The position numbers were made by a program, and so were the translations under genes. Positions 1 through 7,528 of a stretch of 8,552 bases of DNA are shown one piece after another. Below the pieces are notes generated by a model. That model worked only from the letters and a program-made list of their open reading frames with translations, made no database searches and was not told where the DNA came from. Every line of letters starts with the position of its first letter. Positions within the stretch are counted from its first letter, which is position 1. The stretch comes from Actinomycetes bacterium (lineage in GTDB: Bacteria; Actinomycetota; Acidimicrobiia; Acidimicrobiales; RAAP-2). Location: positions 1-8,552 of the forward strand of contig JAKBCI010000053.1 in NCBI GenBank assembly GCA_021807965.1. Direction: 5' to 3'.

Positions 1-613
1 AGCCGGTAAAGCCGGGCTCTTCGGCGTTCGTTGAATCGCAGAGCAGCAAGGTCACGCCCTCGTCGCCGAGCGACGCGAGGCGGGCGAGGTCAGTACGGCG
101 GCCGTCGATCGGGGTCTGGTCGAGTTTGAAGTCACCCGAGTGGACGACGACGCCCACCGAGCTATGAATCGCCAGCGCGTGCGCGCTCGGTACCGAGTGC
201 GTGACCGGAATGAACTCGACATCGAACGGACCGATTCGGCGCCGCTCGCCGTCGTGAACCTCGATGAACGTGCACGACCCGGCGACCTTCGCTTCGCTCA
301 GTCGATGACGCGCGAAACCCAGGGTCAGTGCGGAGCCGTAGATGGGAACGTTGACGTCCTTCACCAAGTAGCGCAATGCACCGGTGTGGTCCTCGTGACC
401 GTGGGTCAAGACGATGCCGTCAACTCGATCCCGACGCTCAATCAGCCATCGGAAGTCCGGCAGGATCAGGTCGACCCCGTACATGGTCGGCTCGGGAAAC
501 ATGAGTCCGGCGTCGACGACCACGATGCGGCCGTCCTGTTCGATCGCGAGGCAATTGCGCCCAATCTCGCCGAGACCGCCCAGGAACGTTATCCGCAGAT
601 GTTCCTTAGCCAC
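1..613 (-). CDS. rnj: Ribonuclease J, N-terminal part (cut by left edge)
   Basis: This is the first 204 codons of a metallo-beta-lactamase-fold RNase J, a cytoplasmic zinc-dependent endo- and 5'-3' exoribonuclease for mRNA decay and rRNA maturation. The N-terminus reads MAKEHLRITFLGGLGEIGRN, the family's opening strand. The metal-binding motif HGHEDH lies at residues 71-76, the third-motif histidine in VTHS at 139, SGDFK at 159-163 with the metal-ligand aspartate at 161, and CDSTNAE at 192-198. Family members are about 550 residues, so roughly 350 lie beyond the edge, including the beta-CASP domain and C-terminal domain. I chose the GTG at 613-611 because family similarity begins just after it; an in-frame GTG five more codons upstream plus the intervening residues fit less well. 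The start overlaps the dapA stop by 8 bases (GTGGCTAA) and has no clear Shine-Dalgarno sequence, which suggests translational coupling to dapA. Confidence 0.95.
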   Translation of the reverse strand, partial: MAKEHLRITFLGGLGEIGRNCLAIEQDGRIVVVDAGLMFPEPTMYGVDLILPDFRWLIERRDRVDGIVLTHGHEDHTGALRYLVKDVNVPIYGSALTLGFARHRLSEAKVAGSCTFIEVHDGERRRIGPFDVEFIPVTHSVPSAHALAIHSSVGVVVHSGDFKLDQTPIDGRRTDLARLASLGDEGVTLLLCDSTNAEEPGFTG

Positions 614-1502
614 GCGTCGACCGTAGTTCACCAACGACGGTCTGCGCCGCACGATCGACGGATTCGTCGGCGGGCCCGAGCGGCCAGCGACACTGACCGA
701 CGCCAAAGCCGATCGCCCTCATCGCGGCCTTGGCGGGCACGGGATTCGGGGCCGCCTCGCTGGACTCGAAGGCGCAGCTCGGCACCAGGATCTCGTTTAT
801 CGATCGCGCCGCGTCCCAGTCGCCGTCACGGGCCCGTGCAACCAGGGCCGCGAACTCCGGTCCCGCCCAGTGAGCCGCGACCGAGACGATCCCCACCGCG
901 CCAACCGCGAGGAACGGCAGCACGAGTGCGTCGTCGCCGCTGTAGAGATCGAGGTTCTCGCCGAGCACCGCCTTCGTGTGCGCGGCGGCCGCCAAGTCGC
1001 CCGAAGCGTCCTTCAGCGCGACGATATTGGGGTGACGACGAACCAGTTCAATGGCGGTCGACGACGCAATTTTACGCCCGGTACGAACGGGAATGTCGTA
1101 GAGCATGACGGGCAGATCAGTACTCTCAGCCACGGCGCCGAGGTGGCCCGCGATGCCCGCCTGACTCGGTCGCGCGTACGCGGGCGTCGTCGCGAGTACG
1201 CCCGCGACACCGGTCGCGGCGACCCGCGAGGTCAGTTCGACCGATCTCGCCGTGTCCGAGGACGTTGAGCCAGCGAGAACGGGAACGCTCACGGCACGAG
1301 CCACGCAGGCGAAGAGGTCAAGTTTCTCAGCGTCGCTCAAGGCCGATCCCTCGCCCGTCGATCCAGCAAGAACCAGGCCGTCGCTCCCCTCGTCAACGAG
1401 GAATCGGGCGAGCGCCGCTGCGACGTCGAAGTCGATCGAGCCGTCCACGCCAAACGGCGTCACCATCGCCGTCAGGACACTACCGAATCGCACCGACGCC
1501 AT
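606..1502 (-). CDS. dapA: 4-hydroxy-tetrahydrodipicolinate synthase (DHDPS)
   Basis: It condenses pyruvate with aspartate semialdehyde to hydroxytetrahydrodipicolinate, the first committed step of the DAP/lysine pathway, in the cytosol. The protein is 298 residues, typical for the TIM-barrel family. Visible landmarks are TAMVTPF at 11-17, GSTGEG at 47-52, TPAYARPSQ at 106-114 with relay tyrosine Y109, YDIPVRTG at 135-142 (active-site Y135, and R140, which binds the semialdehyde carboxylate), and the Schiff-base lysine K164 in VALKDASGD. R140 and the adjacent dapB argue for DHDPS rather than N-acetylneuraminate lyase or another aldolase of the superfamily. The ATG start lies 29 bases after the dapB stop, with a weak GGTAAG about 8 bases upstream. 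The one oddity is serine where the E. coli enzyme has catalytic T44 (here S48). The 3' end overlaps rnj by 8 bases. Confidence 0.96.
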   Translation of the reverse strand: MASVRFGSVLTAMVTPFGVDGSIDFDVAAALARFLVDEGSDGLVLAGSTGEGSALSDAEKLDLFACVARAVSVPVLAGSTSSDTARSVELTSRVAATGVAGVLATTPAYARPSQAGIAGHLGAVAESTDLPVMLYDIPVRTGRKIASSTAIELVRRHPNIVALKDASGDLAAAAHTKAVLGENLDLYSGDDALVLPFLAVGAVGIVSVAAHWAGPEFAALVARARDGDWDAARSINEILVPSCAFESSEAAPNPVPAKAAMRAIGFGVGQCRWPLGPADESVDRAAQTVVGELRSTRG

Positions 1503-1531
1503 GGTGCGAACTTACCAGCGTGCGCCGGGCC

Positions 1532-2305
1532 TCACGCGCCGACGTCGATGAAGGACGCAAGACCCTCGACCAGGCCCGCGCCGGCCGGAAGGTTCCGTAG
1601 CGCGAGCGCCACGCCCGCGACGAAGCTGGCGCGATCGAACGAGTCGTGGCGAATCGTGAGACCTTCGCCGGGTGCGCCGAACAGCACCTCTTGATGAGCA
1701 ACGAGACCCGGCAGTCGAACCGAGTGGATGGGCACGCCATCGACCACGCCGCCCCGTGCACCCGGAACGGTGTGGCGTTCAGTGGGATCGGGCGCCGTGA
1801 CTCGACCGGCCCGATGGCGCGCCGCGGCGATCGACCGAGCCGTCGCGATCGACGTGCCCGACGGCGCATCGACCTTCAGATCGTGGTGGAGCTCGACGAT
1901 CTCGACTCGGTCGAAGTACGGTGCGGCCAACGCGGCGAATCGCTCGGCGAGCGCGGCACCAATGGAGAAATTCGACGCCGCGACCACGGCGACTCGTTCG
2001 CTCGCCACCCCGAGCGCCGCGCGCGCTTCGTCACCGAGACCAGTCGTCCCCACGACCAGTGGAATCGCGTTGGTCGCGCACCAGCGCGCGGAGGCAACAA
2101 CGCCCGCGGGCGACGAGAAATCGATGACGGCGTCGACCTCGGACGGGTCCAGTTGATCAAGACTGGTCGCGTAGCGAACATCGACGTCGTCCGGCGGCGT
2201 CACGTCGACCAGGGCAACAACGGCCACGCCGTCAACCTGGCGTAGGCCCAGGTCGAGCGCCCGACCCATCCGGCCCGCGCCACCCACTATTACGACGCGT
2301 GTCAC
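1532..2305 (-). CDS. dapB: 4-hydroxy-tetrahydrodipicolinate reductase
   Basis: This NAD(P)H-dependent reductase acts on the product of DapA, giving tetrahydrodipicolinate for DAP and lysine. At 257 residues it has the usual length. The nucleotide-binding GGAGRMG is at 8-14, VVGTTGL at 84-90 and SNFSIG at 111-116. The signature ELHHDLKVDAPSGTS spans 138-152 and includes the catalytic histidine pair 140-141, the lysine K144 and the substrate-binding SGTS loop. RLPGLVAHQEV (197-207) is the usual C-terminal element. Translation begins with GTG at 2305-2303. This GTG overlaps the TGA of the upstream membrane-protein gene as GTGA, and a good ribosome site AGGTAGGA ends 7 bases before it. dapA follows after 29 bases, so the two consecutive pathway enzymes are co-transcribed. 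Confidence 0.97.
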   Translation of the reverse strand: MTRVVIVGGAGRMGRALDLGLRQVDGVAVVALVDVTPPDDVDVRYATSLDQLDPSEVDAVIDFSSPAGVVASARWCATNAIPLVVGTTGLGDEARAALGVASERVAVVAASNFSIGAALAERFAALAAPYFDRVEIVELHHDLKVDAPSGTSIATARSIAAARHRAGRVTAPDPTERHTVPGARGGVVDGVPIHSVRLPGLVAHQEVLFGAPGEGLTIRHDSFDRASFVAGVALALRNLPAGAGLVEGLASFIDVGA

Positions 2306-4974
2306 GCGCGCATCCTACCTCGGCGTCGAACGAGACCCCAGACGACGACGGCACCAACCCAACTCGTGGTTCCGACCACGCTGCCGAGCAATCCCAGGTT
2401 GAGGTGGGGCGCTCGATAGTAGAAGTACACCGTCCAGGTGCCGCGCGGGACCTCCACTTGTTGGATAAGTCCCGACCGCACGACGTGCAGGGCGATCGCG
2501 TGGTGCGTCGCGTCATTGGTGGCTGACGCTCGCCAACCGGGGATCCACTCCATCGAACGCTTCAAAACCGCGGGCGCGCTGGCCCGAACGGTGATCCACG
2601 AATCACCCCACGGCGCATCGCGAATCCGAGTCACCGAGGCCGCGCCATCGTGAGACCCGAGCCACGCGCTCGGACGAACGGCCGTCGCTCGCAAGAACGT
2701 ATTCGCGCCTTCCATGGTGCTGAGCCGCCAGCCCGCTCCGGCGATGGCGCGCTGCAGCGAGGTCGCGAGCTGCCAGCGTTGGGGCTCTGGCCCCGCCGAG
2801 GTCACGATGACGGAAGTCGTCTTCACAGACCCCATCGACCGAATCTCGACCCCGGCGCTCGGGGTCGAGACGCCGTCGAAGCGAAATCGCGCCAACGTCG
2901 AGCCAGTCGCGATAACCGTGGGGCCAATCAGGTGCCCCGTCGGGCCGATGAGACGCGCCCGAAACGTGGTCACGTCGCGCCGCGCCACCCGCACGACGAC
3001 CGCGGCGACCTGCTCCACTCGCCCGAAGTACCACGATGTCCGGCGGCTCGAATTCGACTCGAGACACGAGGGAGGTGTCGGCGTGAACGGCAGTGACTGC
3101 GAAAGCGCGTTAGCCGAAATCACGAGCGTTGACAGCCGTAACTGTCGAAAACTGCCGTCGGCCAGCTGACAGTCGTCGAGGCTGAACATCGGGTGCGTGT
3201 CGGTGACCCGACCGTACAGCGAATCAATGAGTGATCCGTAACCCTGTACGCTCGCGACGCCGGTGAACACGTTGACGTTAGGCGAGCCGAGACTGTCGTA
3301 GAGCGTTGCGTCAACACCCGGCGCCCCGATAAACGCCACGCGCCCGTTGGTACCGAGCCGAGCCGCCACCGAAGCCCGCGACGGCATGATCGAGACGTGG
3401 CCGGAAGCGAGCCCGGTGGTTACGAAGGCGAAGAAGAGCAGCGCGTCAACCGCGATAACCACGTGCAGTACGACGCGCGCGCGGGCTCCTCGATGAGCTA
3501 AGCGCACGATGATGATGAACAGGACGACGGCCACCACGAAGTGCGCGAGTAGCGTCGCCCGTTGGTCACGTACGAGCCGGGAGATCGAGTTCGACGCGCC
3601 GAGGTAGCGCAGTACCGGAGCACCGTCGATGAGCATCACCCCGGCCAGCACCGCGGTCGCCGCGGGAGCGAGCAGCGCGAGCCAGAGGCGGCGCGACGCG
3701 AGTCCCGCACGGTTGACGTCGCCCGCTCGCAAGCGCTCCAACCACCAACCGAGCAACACCACCGCCGCGAGGTCCACCAAGATCACGTTGCGGCTCTGGA
3801 GCCTCGTGCTGCCAAAGAGCGGCAGGGCGTCAAAGACGTGACCGAGCGGCGTGAAGAATCCCCAGGTCGCAACGAGGCCAACCGCACCGATCACGACGTA
3901 GAGGGTGAACGGTCGGTCGTCTCGCGACCAGCCGTGCCGGGTCCCGCGGGCGAGAAACGCACCCACCGCGCTCAGCGCCGCGAGGCCGACGTAGCCCGTG
4001 ACCTCGGGCAGGTTGTAGGAGACGAAGAACGCGGGTTGGTGGAGGAGGCCGTTGCCCCCAAGCAGATCGGGAATCAGGAGCAGGGACGTCCAGCGGATCG
4101 GTAGTGAACCGGCGCCGAAAAACTGATACCCGATGCCGGTTCGTTGCGAGATGTTGATGAAGGACCAGCCCGGCAGCAGCTGAGCGAGGCCGATCAACGA
4201 GCCCCACGCGATGCCGACCGCGTTCGCGAGGAGGTACCAACCCGATTGGCGCCACGTCCATCGCCGCGCGCCGGTGAGCAGTGTCGCCGTCATCACGACT
4301 GCGCCGAGCAACTCCATCTCGGCGATTGCCCGAGGTTCGCCCGAGAGAGTGCACAACGCCCACAGTCCCGCGATGCCCAGTACGGGGGCGGACGTGTCGC
4401 GCACCTTCGTTCGCCACGTGACGGTTGCCGTCCAATCACCCACGCGCCGTTCGAGCACGACCATCGTGACGATCGACCACGGCAGCAGCGCGTACCCCTC
4501 GATCACGCCGAGATGCACCATTTGGCCATTCATGGCGCCGGTGTAGGCGTACAACAGGGCTGGCACGAGCGCCGCCCACGTCGAAACCCGGTACCAGCGA
4601 AGCAACGTAAACACGCCGAGTGCGGCACCTACGTAGACCGCCACGAGATTCACGACCCACATCGCAATCGGCGCCGGAATCATGAAGAGGAGCGTCAGTG
4701 GAAAGAACGAGCCGGCGTTCATGCCCGCGAGTAGCGGTGTACCGGCGTTGGCCAAGGGGTTGAGCAGCGGCAAGTGTCCCGTACGAAGCTGCTCGCCGGT
4801 AAGCACCCGTAGCGGGAAGTTCTGGATGAGGTTGTCTTGCGCGATGGCCGGGTGGCCGGCCAGTGCCGGAATGGCAAAGACCGCCAACGGCACCATCACC
4901 ATGATGGCCAGCGCCCACTGGTCGCGACGATGCAGTGGGCGCCACCACCGAGCGGACGGCGACTCGCTCGTCAT
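2302..4974 (-). CDS. Large multi-pass membrane protein, YfhO-like (GT-C type glycosyltransferase-like)
   Basis: An 890-residue integral membrane protein. About 13-14 hydrophobic segments run from residue 20 to 520, for example near 20-40, 88-125, 131-175, 196-236, 246-270, 323-343, 356-376, 396-414, 428-450, 474-492 and 500-523. A large, probably extracytoplasmic, region spans about 525-850, and a final membrane segment lies near 860-882, ending in basic RRRGRMRA. The first loop has an acidic D47 and Q51 followed by PLLNPLANAGTPLLAG (69-84), the arrangement seen in YfhO-family proteins (LP-x-NP...G-P). Other family-like pieces are GEPR (212-215), LFGSTRLQSRN (386-396), VQGYGSLIDSLYGR (576-589), WIPGWRAS (810-817) and the PRGTWTVYFYYRAP strand near 843-856. 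YfhO proteins have been linked to sugar addition onto cell-envelope polymers; substrate and reaction here are unknown. The ATG start lies 63 bases after the pnp stop with only AAGG close by. The stop overlaps dapB by 4 bases, which places it firmly in the operon. An unrelated polytopic protein is unlikely, but the family call rests on motif memory. Confidence 0.78.
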   Translation of the reverse strand: MTSESPSARWWRPLHRRDQWALAIMVMVPLAVFAIPALAGHPAIAQDNLIQNFPLRVLTGEQLRTGHLPLLNPLANAGTPLLAGMNAGSFFPLTLLFMIPAPIAMWVVNLVAVYVGAALGVFTLLRWYRVSTWAALVPALLYAYTGAMNGQMVHLGVIEGYALLPWSIVTMVVLERRVGDWTATVTWRTKVRDTSAPVLGIAGLWALCTLSGEPRAIAEMELLGAVVMTATLLTGARRWTWRQSGWYLLANAVGIAWGSLIGLAQLLPGWSFINISQRTGIGYQFFGAGSLPIRWTSLLLIPDLLGGNGLLHQPAFFVSYNLPEVTGYVGLAALSAVGAFLARGTRHGWSRDDRPFTLYVVIGAVGLVATWGFFTPLGHVFDALPLFGSTRLQSRNVILVDLAAVVLLGWWLERLRAGDVNRAGLASRRLWLALLAPAATAVLAGVMLIDGAPVLRYLGASNSISRLVRDQRATLLAHFVVAVVLFIIIVRLAHRGARARVVLHVVIAVDALLFFAFVTTGLASGHVSIMPSRASVAARLGTNGRVAFIGAPGVDATLYDSLGSPNVNVFTGVASVQGYGSLIDSLYGRVTDTHPMFSLDDCQLADGSFRQLRLSTLVISANALSQSLPFTPTPPSCLESNSSRRTSWYFGRVEQVAAVVVRVARRDVTTFRARLIGPTGHLIGPTVIATGSTLARFRFDGVSTPSAGVEIRSMGSVKTTSVIVTSAGPEPQRWQLATSLQRAIAGAGWRLSTMEGANTFLRATAVRPSAWLGSHDGAASVTRIRDAPWGDSWITVRASAPAVLKRSMEWIPGWRASATNDATHHAIALHVVRSGLIQQVEVPRGTWTVYFYYRAPHLNLGLLGSVVGTTSWVGAVVVWGLVRRRGRMRA
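2313..2320 (-). promoter_or_regulatory. Ribosome binding site of dapB inside the upstream gene
   Basis: The minus strand reads AGGTAGGA, seven bases before the GTG of dapB. It lies within the last codons of the membrane-protein gene. It supports the GTG start and the coupled reading of the two genes. Confidence 0.65.
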
Positions 4975-5037
4975 CGGCCTTGCGGTGATGACGGGCGAGT
5001 CGCGACGTCCATTCGTAGATGAAGGTCCGCAGCCGTC

Positions 5038-7509
5038 CTAGCGACGACGAGAGCGGGGTCCCCGCCGGCTGGCACCACCTTCTTCGCTGAAGGTAACGTC
5101 GCCAGGCCCCAGATCGCCCAGATCACCCGACAGCTCAGCCTCGAACGACGCCTCGAAGGCTGACACCGGTACCCGCGGCGTTTCGCTGCTTCGCCCTCCA
5201 CGTCCGGAACGATCACCGCGATCACCGCGATCACCGCGATCACCGCGATCACCGCGATCACCGCGATCACGCGCGGGGCGCGACCGCGCAACGCCGACGT
5301 CACCGTCACCGGAATCGGCGAATTCGCCGGCAAGCGACAGCGACACCTTGCCCTGGGGGTCGATGTCGTCAACTCGCACCTCGAGAGCCTGACCCAGCTC
5401 GAGCACGTCCTCGACCTGGCCGATACGCTGTCCACCGTTGAGCGGCGACATCTTAGAGATGTGCAGCAAACCGTCACGACCGGGCATCAGGCTGATGAAC
5501 GCCCCGAATTTCGCAATGTTGACTACGCGACCTGGGTACACCGCACCCACCTCAGCGGTGGGCGGATCGAGAATCAGCGCAATGCGACGACGGGCCTCTT
5601 CAACGGCCCGTCCGTCCTTGGCGCCGATCGTCACCGTGCCCACGACCCCATCGTCGTCCACCGCAATGTCGGCGCCAGTTTCCTGCTGGAGCGTATTAAT
5701 TACCTTGCCCTTGGGACCGATGACCTCGCCGATCTTGTCAATGGGAATTTCGATGGAGACGATCTTCGGAGCCACCGCAGATACCTCAGCGCGCGGAGCG
5801 GCGATAGTCGCCCCAATCACTTCGAGAATCAGCAGTCGAGCCGCCTTGGCCTGATGGAGGGCATTGGACAGGACCTCGGCGGGTAGCCCATCGATCTTCG
5901 TATCGAGCTGCAGTGCGGTGACCGCGTCGGCCGTACCAGCCACTTTGAAGTCCATGTCGCCAAAGGCGTCTTCTGCGCCGAGGATGTCGGTCAGCGTGAC
6001 GTAGGCACCATCGTCGTGGATGAGGCCCATGGCGATGCCGGCGACCGGGGCCTTGATCGGCACGCCCGCCGCCATCAGCGACAGCGTTGAGCCACAGACC
6101 GACGCCATCGACGTCGAACCATTCGACTGCATGATGTCTGAGACGACACGCACGGTGTAGGCAAAGTCCTGCTCGCTCGGCAGCACCGGTATCAGTGCCC
6201 GTTCGGCCAACATGCCGTGACCGATCTCACGCCGCTTAGGCGTGCCGACACGCCCGGTTTCACCGGTCGAATACGGCGGAAAGTTGTAGTGATGCATGTA
6301 CCGGCGGAATTCGTCCGGACTGATCGTGTCGAGCTGTTGGCGCATTCGCGGCATGCCGAGCGTCGTGACGTTGACGACTTGCGTCTCACCGCGCTGGAAC
6401 AGGGCCGAACCGTGGGTCATGGGAAAGAGATCGATTTCCGCGGCCAGTGGTCGAATGTCGGACGGACCGCGTCCGTCGATGCGAACGCCGTCGTTGACGA
6501 TCCTCGCGCGCACGAGCTTCTTCGTCAGCGCTTTGACCGCGGGCTTGATCTCACTCAGGCGGTCTGCGAACTCCGCGCTGAGCTGCTCGACGATCGCCGC
6601 CGTAGCGGCGTCGATCGCAGCCGCGCGGGCCTGCTTATCGCTTACCCGGTTGGCCGCGTCGAGGGCCGACTCGCCAACGGCGGCTACGCGCTCGTAGACG
6701 TCGTCTTGGTAGTCACGAACCACCTGGTACGGGATCATCTCGATCGGACCACGCGACGCCACGAAGGCGTCGACGAGTTCGCGTTGCAGGTTGATGGATT
6801 CGCGGATCCACTGCTTCGAGGCCTCGAGTCCCAGTGCCAAGACGTCCTCGTCAACTTTCGGAGCTCCGTCGGCGTACTTCTCGAACGATCCCTCCGTGCC
6901 ACCGGCCTCGACCATCATGATCGCCACGTCCGCGTCCACGTCGGTGCTCAACGCTCGACCCGCGACGACGAGCTCGAAAACCGACTCGTCGCCTTCGGCG
7001 TAGGTCGGGTGCGCCACCCAGGTCCCGTCCGTGGTGTAGGCCATTCGCACCGCCCCGATCGGTCCGTCAAAGGGGATGCCCGATAGCATCAGCGCGGCCG
7101 ACGCCGCGTTGATCGCCAGGATGTCGTGAGGGTTTTCCTGGTCCGCGCTAAAGATGGTGCCGACCACCTGCACCTCATTGCGAAAACCCTTGGGAAACGA
7201 TGGGCGCAACGGGCGGTCGATGAGACGGCAAATCAAGACGGCCTGGTCCGACGGCTTGCCCTCACGGCGAAAGAACGCTCCGGGTATCTTGCCGGCGGCG
7301 TAGGCGCGTTCCTCAATGTCGACGGTGAGCGGAAAGAAATCCATCCCTTCGCGCACCGAGCGCGCAGCGGTTACCGTCGCCAGCAGCATCGTGTCACCGA
7401 TGCGCGCTAGCACGGCTCCGTCCGCCAGTTGTGCGAGGTGCCCAGCCTCGAAACTCAGGGTCTTGTCAGTGCCCGATAGCGGGCGGCTTACGCGAATCGC
7501 GTCAGTCAT
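5038..7509 (-). CDS. pnp: Polynucleotide phosphorylase (PNPase) with long charged tail
   Basis: A phosphate-dependent 3'-5' exoribonuclease and polymerase that forms a ring-shaped trimer in mRNA decay. The 823-residue protein is longer than the usual 700-750. Domains in order: RNase PH-like 1 (about 10-150, with FFRREGKPSD at 79-88 and CRLIDRPLRPSFPKGFRNEVQ at 94-114), the all-alpha linker (about 225-330), RNase PH-like 2 (about 335-560, with THGSALFQRGETQ at 365-377, the phosphate-site SNGSTSMASVCG at 462-473, and catalytic-type aspartates in GDMDFKVAGT at 517-526), KH (about 580-645, GPKG loop at 598-601) and S1 (about 655-727, GAFISLMPGRDGLLHIS). The remaining roughly 95 residues look disordered: six DRG triplets at 748-765, Gly/Arg/Ser, an acidic-aromatic segment (778-810) and a basic end RRGPRSRRR. 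The ATG start has a strong AAGGAG five bases upstream and sits 19 bases after a long leader stem-loop. Confidence 0.99.
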   Translation of the reverse strand: MTDAIRVSRPLSGTDKTLSFEAGHLAQLADGAVLARIGDTMLLATVTAARSVREGMDFFPLTVDIEERAYAAGKIPGAFFRREGKPSDQAVLICRLIDRPLRPSFPKGFRNEVQVVGTIFSADQENPHDILAINAASAALMLSGIPFDGPIGAVRMAYTTDGTWVAHPTYAEGDESVFELVVAGRALSTDVDADVAIMMVEAGGTEGSFEKYADGAPKVDEDVLALGLEASKQWIRESINLQRELVDAFVASRGPIEMIPYQVVRDYQDDVYERVAAVGESALDAANRVSDKQARAAAIDAATAAIVEQLSAEFADRLSEIKPAVKALTKKLVRARIVNDGVRIDGRGPSDIRPLAAEIDLFPMTHGSALFQRGETQVVNVTTLGMPRMRQQLDTISPDEFRRYMHHYNFPPYSTGETGRVGTPKRREIGHGMLAERALIPVLPSEQDFAYTVRVVSDIMQSNGSTSMASVCGSTLSLMAAGVPIKAPVAGIAMGLIHDDGAYVTLTDILGAEDAFGDMDFKVAGTADAVTALQLDTKIDGLPAEVLSNALHQAKAARLLILEVIGATIAAPRAEVSAVAPKIVSIEIPIDKIGEVIGPKGKVINTLQQETGADIAVDDDGVVGTVTIGAKDGRAVEEARRRIALILDPPTAEVGAVYPGRVVNIAKFGAFISLMPGRDGLLHISKMSPLNGGQRIGQVEDVLELGQALEVRVDDIDPQGKVSLSLAGEFADSGDGDVGVARSRPARDRGDRGDRGDRGDRGDRGDRSGRGGRSSETPRVPVSAFEASFEAELSGDLGDLGPGDVTFSEEGGASRRGPRSRRR
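5211..5270. repeat. 9-bp tandem repeat inside the pnp tail, 6 full copies
   Basis: On the plus strand the unit GATCACCGC recurs without a mismatch six times (5211-5264), followed by a partial GATCAC (5265-5270). On the coding strand it encodes Asp-Arg-Gly six times (residues 748-765) and then Asp-Arg-Ser. The unit is a multiple of three, so copy gain or loss keeps the frame. Exact identity at synonymous positions points to recent slippage expansion rather than selection on the protein alone. Confidence 0.97.
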
Positions 7510-7514
7510 GGTTG

Positions 7515-7520
7515 CTCCTT
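7515..7520 (-). promoter_or_regulatory. Strong ribosome binding site of pnp
   Basis: The minus strand reads AAGGAG followed by CAACC and the pnp ATG. It is the best Shine-Dalgarno match in the window. It lies in the short unpaired tail just downstream of the 84-base leader stem-loop, so it should stay accessible whether or not the hairpin is cut. Confidence 0.85.
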
Positions 7521-7528
7521 AGCGGTAG

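Noticed and set aside
140..1108. A 322-codon open frame on the plus strand, plus several others opposite the real genes
   Set aside because: They lie antisense to rnj, dapA and other genes with clear family motifs. Their translations are Arg/Pro-rich low-complexity sequence typical of GC-rich shadow frames, with no domain and no ribosome site.
4975..5037. Promoter or terminator in the pnp to membrane-protein spacer
   Set aside because: No -10/-35 pair and no stable hairpin with T-run are visible in these 63 bases; only a small GTCGCGAC palindrome appears.
5211..5270. Possible CRISPR or iteron array
   Set aside because: The units are 9 bp, directly adjacent with no spacers, and in frame within pnp; there is no cas or replication gene nearby.
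4971..5477. 168-codon minus-strand frame with a hydrophobic VIA-repeat that looks like a membrane segment
   Set aside because: It is the 9-bp DRG repeat of pnp read in another frame; the hydrophobic run is an artefact of the tandem repeat. Only its last 13 codons, which lie outside pnp, are discussed separately.
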